This document shows, one piece after another, positions 58,563-64,000 of a stretch of DNA of 64,000 nucleotides. Below the pieces are notes generated by a model that saw nothing but the letters and a program-made list of their open reading frames with translations, had not been told where the DNA came from and did no database searches. Position 1 is the stretch's first letter, and the number at the start of each line of letters is the position of its first letter. The position numbers and the translations under genes are program-made. The DNA is from Nyssa sinensis. Taxonomy: Eukaryota > Streptophyta > Magnoliopsida > Cornales > Nyssaceae. The DNA is taken from positions 62,001 through 126,000 of the forward strand of contig VIRR01000547.1 in NCBI GenBank assembly GCA_008638375.1, written 5' to 3'.

Positions 58563-58968
58563 GAAAAATTATATTTATCTTTCTTATAATTTTTGACTTG
58601 TCAATTTGTTTCTTCTTTAAAATAATAAAATTGTCTTTTTTATTTTTTTCATTACATTTTTTCAATTCTAACTATTTTATTTTATTTTTTTTACTTTCAA
58701 ATAAATATTGACTAAAACCTTAAATTTATTTATAAAATAAAAATAAGTTATCTATCTTAATTCTTAAATTTAATTTTATATAAAATAAAAAAATGTTTAA
58801 AAATATTTAGAAAAAAATTGTTTAGAATTAAGAAAAACATAAAATAGTTGTTTTGTCATTTTGAAAAAAAAAACTTAACTGAAAAAAAATATTTGTAGTT
58901 AGTTATTAAAAGTAAGAGATGTCAATATAATTGTCTAAAATCACACAAGAGATTAGTGTAAATTAATA
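58563..58968. mobile_element. long-TIR AT-rich MITE
   Basis: Paralogue of 17887-18297 at the matching place in copy 2. Again bounded by TATATA on both sides. Confidence 0.7.
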
Positions 58969-59111
58969 TATATATATATAAATAAAGAGAGATAATAATG
59001 GTAGATAAAATCATTTATCATAATTCTTCTTTAAAACTTAATTAAAAAATAAAACATATTCATTAATTACAACAAAACCATTGAAATATTATCCATAAAT
59101 CAAACATTTTC

Positions 59112-59145
<34 letters not shown>

Positions 59146-59401
59146 AACCAATATTTAACTTGCTCACAATCATCTGCTGACAGTAGACCAACAAGTACGG
59201 CAAACCACAAACCCACCCCGCCATGTGTTGGTAAAACAATTTCAACTCTTTCCACACTAACATTCCAACAACCCTATCAAAACCCAAAAGAAACGGGAAC
59301 TTTGACACTCAAAACAGAGATAAAAAAAAGGAAAGAAACAAAAAAATAAAAAAGAAGAAGCAAACAAACGCTCCACAGAGAGATCGCTGAGTTCTGCAAC
59401 T

Positions 59402-59743
59402 TCAGTCTCTAATCTCTACCATGTATACATTTTGATTGTCATGCGTGCATATGCTCTGTCCAAATAGATGAAAATTATATAAGTGATAAAAAATCAGTGT
59501 GTTGCCGGTGTTGAGATCGGCTTCTTCCACAAAACGTAGCCATTCTTTTTTAATAAACCGTCGTCTATTTTTCCTAGTGCCAATTTTAAATGTCCAAAGA
59601 CGTTCATTCTGATCGAGTACATGCATGTCCCCGTCTCCGGGAGGTAAATACTTTGCTGCTTGTGGAATTTCTAAAGCAGCATTGATATCTGAAATCTTGA
59701 GTGTCTTCTTAAAGCATTCTTCTTTTTCCTGACGACCCTCCAT
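59402..59743 (-). CDS. B3-domain protein, single domain, intact frame (B3 locus 6)
   Basis: A 113-residue protein consisting of one B3 domain: CFKKTLKISDINAALEIPQ, AAKYLPPGDGDMHVLDQNE, LWTFKIGTRKNRRRFIKKEW, LRFVEEADLNTGNTLIFYHL and YMVEIRD. It is the duplicate of locus 1 and keeps the basic RRRFIKK stretch that locus 1 has lost, so it shows the ancestral form. GDT is GNT here. The ATG is preceded by an acceptor-like CTACAG 13 bases upstream, and the upstream sequence is free of the TRIM found in locus 1. The protein should act in the nucleus as a DNA-binding regulator; targets and expression are unknown. Best preserved member together with locus 3. Confidence 0.8.
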   Translation of the reverse strand: MEGRQEKEECFKKTLKISDINAALEIPQAAKYLPPGDGDMHVLDQNERLWTFKIGTRKNRRRFIKKEWLRFVEEADLNTGNTLIFYHLYNFHLFGQSICTHDNQNVYMVEIRD

Positions 59744-60116
59744 TCTTCAAATAAACCTGTAGAAAAAGAAGATCAGATGAATGTTAAATCACCAACTATT
59801 GCTATATATGTTTTTTTTTTTTTTTGGGTGGGGGAGAGATTGCTATATATGCTTATCATAAAAGAAAGAAAGATAGATTTCATTCCAAACCTTCTCCCTT
59901 TCAATCTTTTGCTGGTGTTTTGCACTGTGTAGCTGTGATGTGTGATTTTGCTAGATGATATACATATATACATACATATATATACTACAAAAAATATATT
60001 TTATACTACGAGTCTAAAAGTGATTAGGCACCTTTTTTAACCTTTTGACCTTTTCTTTTCTCTAAAATAAATAAATGGATGGTGCAAGCATATTACTTGC
60101 AAAATGAGTAAGAGAA

Positions 60117-62182
60117 ATACTCTGAAAGAAATAGATTGATGCACGCCCCTTTCCTTATACCGTGATCACACAAACAAGTACAAATTGGTCATTTTAACAC
60201 TAATAACATCCTTAACTAAAAGGAAGCTTATGGTTTTCATAAAAAAAAATAGAAGAAATTTAATCATTCTTTTAATAGGTAAATAACCCTAGGGCGATAT
60301 CGGTGAGATTACAATTTAGTCAGAAGGTTTGAAAATTTGCCATACCTCATCTTTAATGAAATGGGTTTAGAAAACACTATATACAACTTGTTTAGGTTTG
60401 TGTGTAAAAGCATTCTCATTCTACTTCAATTATAAAAAATGAAATAATAAATTTTTTTTATCTTATATAAATAATATTTTTAATATTATTTTTTAATCAC
60501 TCATTAAAAATTTATACAAACTTGATAACTATGTGTTTGAAAAAAAAAATAATATCATTTTGATTTTCAATTGCATACATATTTTTTATTTTAACATATT
60601 TAATATTTTGTTCGAAATATATTAATTATAATTAATTTAATAAATTAAATTAAATAAATAAAAATTTAAAAATAAATGAGAATTTTGATGGAGATCCACT
60701 CTAATATATCACAAAATTTAAACAAATTTAAAAAAAAAATTATTAACAAAATAAAATTAGAGAAGGAATTTTTACCTCCAAATCCGTTGCATTACCATCT
60801 CTAAATATAAGAAATTATTCTCAAACTGACAATACCTTGCATTTCTTTGTGGGGTTAGAGCAATTAAATAAACCTATACCTTTACGTCCAACGTGGAAAG
60901 TTTTATAATCATGATGATAGAACAAAATGTGGAAAGTTTTATAACCATGATGATAGAGCAACATTTTTTCTGTTTTTCGAGGTGTGAAATGAAGATTGAA
61001 AGGCGGCTAAATCTTACTTTTAGTCGTTGGGAAACAAGGACATATTGATCATTTTAGTACAAAAACATATATGGACTTTTCTCTCGTTGGTAGGTTACAT
61101 AAACAAAAAAAAAGAGATTTTTTTTTATAACTCACTATTCAATGTTTGGGTCGAATAATTTAGATGATTAATTTTTTCGTTCATTAATAAAAGAGTCTAA
61201 TTAAAATCGAGACAACATTATGTATGAATTGACTAAAAAAAAACATTTATAAAAAAAAAATTCATTTGATACATTCTTTTCGTCAAGAAAACAAACACAT
61301 AAAGAAATTTTATCTTTTATATGTTATGATTCTAGCTAGTGTTCATTATAATAGTTAGTAAATTTTTGTTATATTAAAAAAATTGGTTTGGACTCCTCAC
61401 TTTGCCCCGTTTGTTTAACAAATGAATTTCTTATATAAAGAGAATTTATATATTGTTAGGATATTACATACACAATTTTTTTTATCTGCAAACTATTGCC
61501 CTCTTCAAGATGCTGAATGTTTATTCAAATTATATTAATTCTGATTTAAAATTTAGATAAATCGATCGAATTTAAGAATCGAACTCTTAATAAAACATAT
61601 TTTAAAAAAGATTCTCATATATATACAAATATATATATATATATATATATTACATACATTTTTTTATAATGTTTATTCATATAATGTACGATAACTCTTA
61701 GCTTTTATTTTATCTTATTTTGTTTTGTTTTTTTTTTGGGATGACACTGTAACTTTATAGCATATATATGTTGCTCAATGCTGTGTTTTTGTTTTTCTTC
61801 CGATGAATTCTGTTCCATAGACACAGAATAGATGAAATAAGTGGAACTTTTGGCAAAAAGGGTAACTAATGAAAGAAGGGTGTCTGTAACACATATTTGT
61901 TGAGTAATTATTTTTTACATTGGTAATTTTATCCCCTTTAGAGTGCTATGTACTTGTTTAAAACCAAATGTTGCAGCATATTATTGTTTAATTGTTTGTT
62001 AATTTATTTTATGCGTTTATGATTGAAATACACAAACACACACACACACATATATATATTTATATCTTCCTCTCAAAAATAAAAGAAAAGAAAAAAGGAC
62101 CCAACCTGAAAATATATGGGTCAGGTCAAGCTGTTCTATGATTCTGGTTTTGGTTCTAGTTCTTATTCTTCTTTTTCATACA
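60117..62182. repeat. duplicated AT-rich intergenic DNA, no gene
   Basis: Partner of 21407-23555. No coding frame or recognisable site. Confidence 0.7.
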
Positions 62183-62327
62183 AGTAATGTTTTGTGGCAC
62201 ATATGTGGTACATACATTTTCATAGGTATGGGTGGAACCTACACTCATCATACACACACGAGCCTCACACCTATGCAAATGTATGTATTACATATATATC
62301 ACAAAATATTTGTCACAAAACATTACT
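62183..62327. mobile_element. small MITE, 145 bp, paralogue
   Basis: Same AGTAATGTTTTGTG ends as 23556-23700. Confidence 0.7.
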
Positions 62328-62829
62328 CATTTTAAAATAGTTTAAAATTGGATTAGTTTCGATTATAATGTAACCCAACCGACTCATGTACACCTTTTAT
62401 CTTCATTAAACCAAAAAAAAAAGCAATCAAAACAAAGCTTAACATATAAGTAAAAAAAGAAAAATAATAATAAACATTACATCTCAATTATCCCACGCTG
62501 CAGCTTGTACAATGCATGGGGTTCTCCTTAAAATACTGAAATATTGAGTATAAACGTTTTTAATAAAGCAACATTACTTTTCATTTTTTTCTTCTTTCTT
62601 AAACCAAAGTTCTTTTTATATTTCATATATAGTATGTACTAAAAATGTGATATAATATCACGAGCGTAAAAAGTCTGACATGACAATATTATACAAAATC
62701 ACACACACACACACACATATATATACATATATATACATGTAATACATGTAATACATGCTAATTAGATTATGAGCGACAATCACTCCCAACTCTCCACATA
62801 ACTTCCCGCGGGAAATTTAGTCCCAACTA

Positions 62830-63050
62830 AAAGTAGTCGTCAACCAAAGACGTCAAACATCAATTTTTTTCAAGAAAGGAAGCCAAGTATCTGCTCAGAA
62901 TCCGCGAAAGCATGAAAGGCTGTCTCATAGGGAAATGCTTTTAATAATTGCATGGGCAAATCAAAAGGAGTAATGTTCTCACTATGGGTACTCTCCTTTG
63001 TGGAAAAGCTGATATGTGTACCTTTTAAGTCTACATTAGTAGTGTTAGTT
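62830..63050 (-). pseudogene. paralogue of the unknown exon-like frame at 24115
   Basis: Same frame with FSTKESTHSENITPFDLPMQ, LLKAFPYETAFHAFADSEQ and a TGA after ILGFLS, about 13 codons before the stop in copy 1. Unknown family. Confidence 0.45.
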
Positions 63051-63249
63051 TCACTAATTTCTCAATGAGGAATTAAGCCTTCATTTGTAAATGAACGAGA
63101 GGAAAAGTGATTTTAAAAATTGTGTGTGTGTTTGTTTTTTTTTTTTTTTTTTGTGAGATAAATGCAGTCTTTATTTCATCAGAAATAGAGACCCATCCAA
63201 TTTCTTAATAAAATTTGTCATGTTTGTACTATGATGCATCTTGTTTAAA

Positions 63250-63620
63250 AATTTTGATAATTATAAAAATTTATTAAGATTTTTGAAATACATTAATCTC
63301 TTTTACCTTTTTTTTTCTAAAAAATTTTACAAATAACTTTCCTCCCGTCTATTTTTTTTTTACAGAATGACTAAAGTGTCATTTCATTTTTTCTTTTGCC
63401 ATTTTAAAATTTTTATCAATTATTTCTAACTTTTTTTCAAGTAAATACTAATGAAAACCCTTCTTTTGGCAAAAAAATATAAGTTATTTATCTTAAATTT
63501 ATTTTTATATAAAAATGAGAATTTTCTTTAAAAAAGAAGTTGGAAAAAAATTCAAAATTTTTATAATGGAAAACAAAATTAACTAAAAATTAGTTTCCTA
63601 AAAAAATAAAAAATTGGAAT
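63250..63620. mobile_element. long-TIR AT-rich MITE, diverged copy
   Basis: Paralogue of 24487-24890. Confidence 0.5.
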
Positions 63621-63806
63621 CTTGTCTAATAATGCCAAAAAAATTATAAATAACCAAAACGTAATAAGTTCTCTACGAAAAAAAAAGGATGATAGAAAAA
63701 AGAGAATAAAATGAATCATGGTAACATTTTTTAATAAAAAAAATTAATATAGACATCATTAACATTTTTATATTTTTGTATCATATTCTAACAAACTAAT
63801 ATAACA

Positions 63807-63945
63807 TTTGAGTGGTACAAATTTAAGGATTAAAATTTAAGATCTCGAGTTCGAGTCTCCTTTGAGGTCACTGAAAGTTTATTCGGTCATTAATTTTAGA
63901 GTTCCGGAATTATAAGTTAACTTGGACACCCAATTATCAAAAAAA
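63807..63945 (+). mobile_element. tRNA-derived SINE (Au-like), paralogue
   Basis: B box-like GAGTTCGAGTCTCC and tail GGACACCCAATTATCAAAAA. Partner of 25075-25214. Confidence 0.65.
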
Positions 63946-64000
63946 GATTAGAGCTTGTTAGGACATCCATTGCTAATGATGGTCTCATAAACAATGACAC

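Larger units (their letters stand above)
51650..64000 (+). repeat. segmental duplication, copy 2 (cut by window end)
   Basis: Partner of 4784-25271; anchors are given there. It lacks the solo LTR, TRIM and hAT insertions of copy 1 and carries its own CACTA element. It still matches copy 1 at the last base of the window. Confidence 0.85.

Overview
The window is AT-rich nuclear DNA from a flowering plant, most likely a eudicot. The evidence is small spliced genes with plant TATA boxes, a cluster of B3-domain genes, and plant-type CACTA, hAT, Mutator-like, TRIM, SINE, LINE and Ty3/gypsy elements. I cannot name the species. No bacterial-style genes, rRNA, tRNA or CRISPR arrays were found.

Layout. 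1-4655 is the 3' end of a plus-strand Ty3/gypsy element (probably Tat lineage). It carries a spliced but decayed antisense gene, a polypurine tract and a 3' LTR. From about 4784 to 25271 lies one copy of a large direct segmental duplication; the second copy runs from about 51650 to the window end. Each copy has been hit by its own transposons. Copy 1 holds an 8.8-kb solo-LTR region (itself containing a CACTA element and a gene-carrying Mutator-like element), a 379-bp TRIM and a 1553-bp hAT-like element. Copy 2 holds a 3196-bp CACTA element. The matching empty site in the other copy is visible for each, so all appear younger than the duplication. The region 25.3-31 kb is a patchwork of repeats: a LINE tail, an element with gene-like sequence, and a fold-back element. 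The region 31-49.6 kb is built from two diverged copies of a B3 gene-pair unit, with a third remnant at 38.2-41.9 kb.

Genes. The only plausible host genes are six minus-strand loci coding for single-domain B3 proteins of about 110 residues, at 18755, 33206, 36137, 45767, 47764 and 59402. Those at 36137, 47764 and 59402 have open frames. The one at 18755 has a 7-residue in-frame deletion, the one at 33206 has a one-base frameshift, and the one at 45767 is broken at both ends by an inversion and a deletion. A seventh locus seems to have been lost between 38.8 and 41.1 kb, leaving only its flanks. Three of the loci (33206, 36137, 47764) share a visible 5' layout: TATA box, short leader exon, intron of about 130 bp, then the ATG about 13 bp after the acceptor.

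Other gene remnants are a pectinesterase-inhibitor-like pseudogene (14.8 kb), a myosin motor exon inside a CACTA element (6.1 kb), a captured Gln/Met/Ser-rich host gene inside a Mutator-like element (12.7 kb), and an unidentified exon-like frame present in both duplication copies (24.1 and 62.9 kb). All alignments were made by eye, so boundaries are approximate unless a target-site duplication is given.
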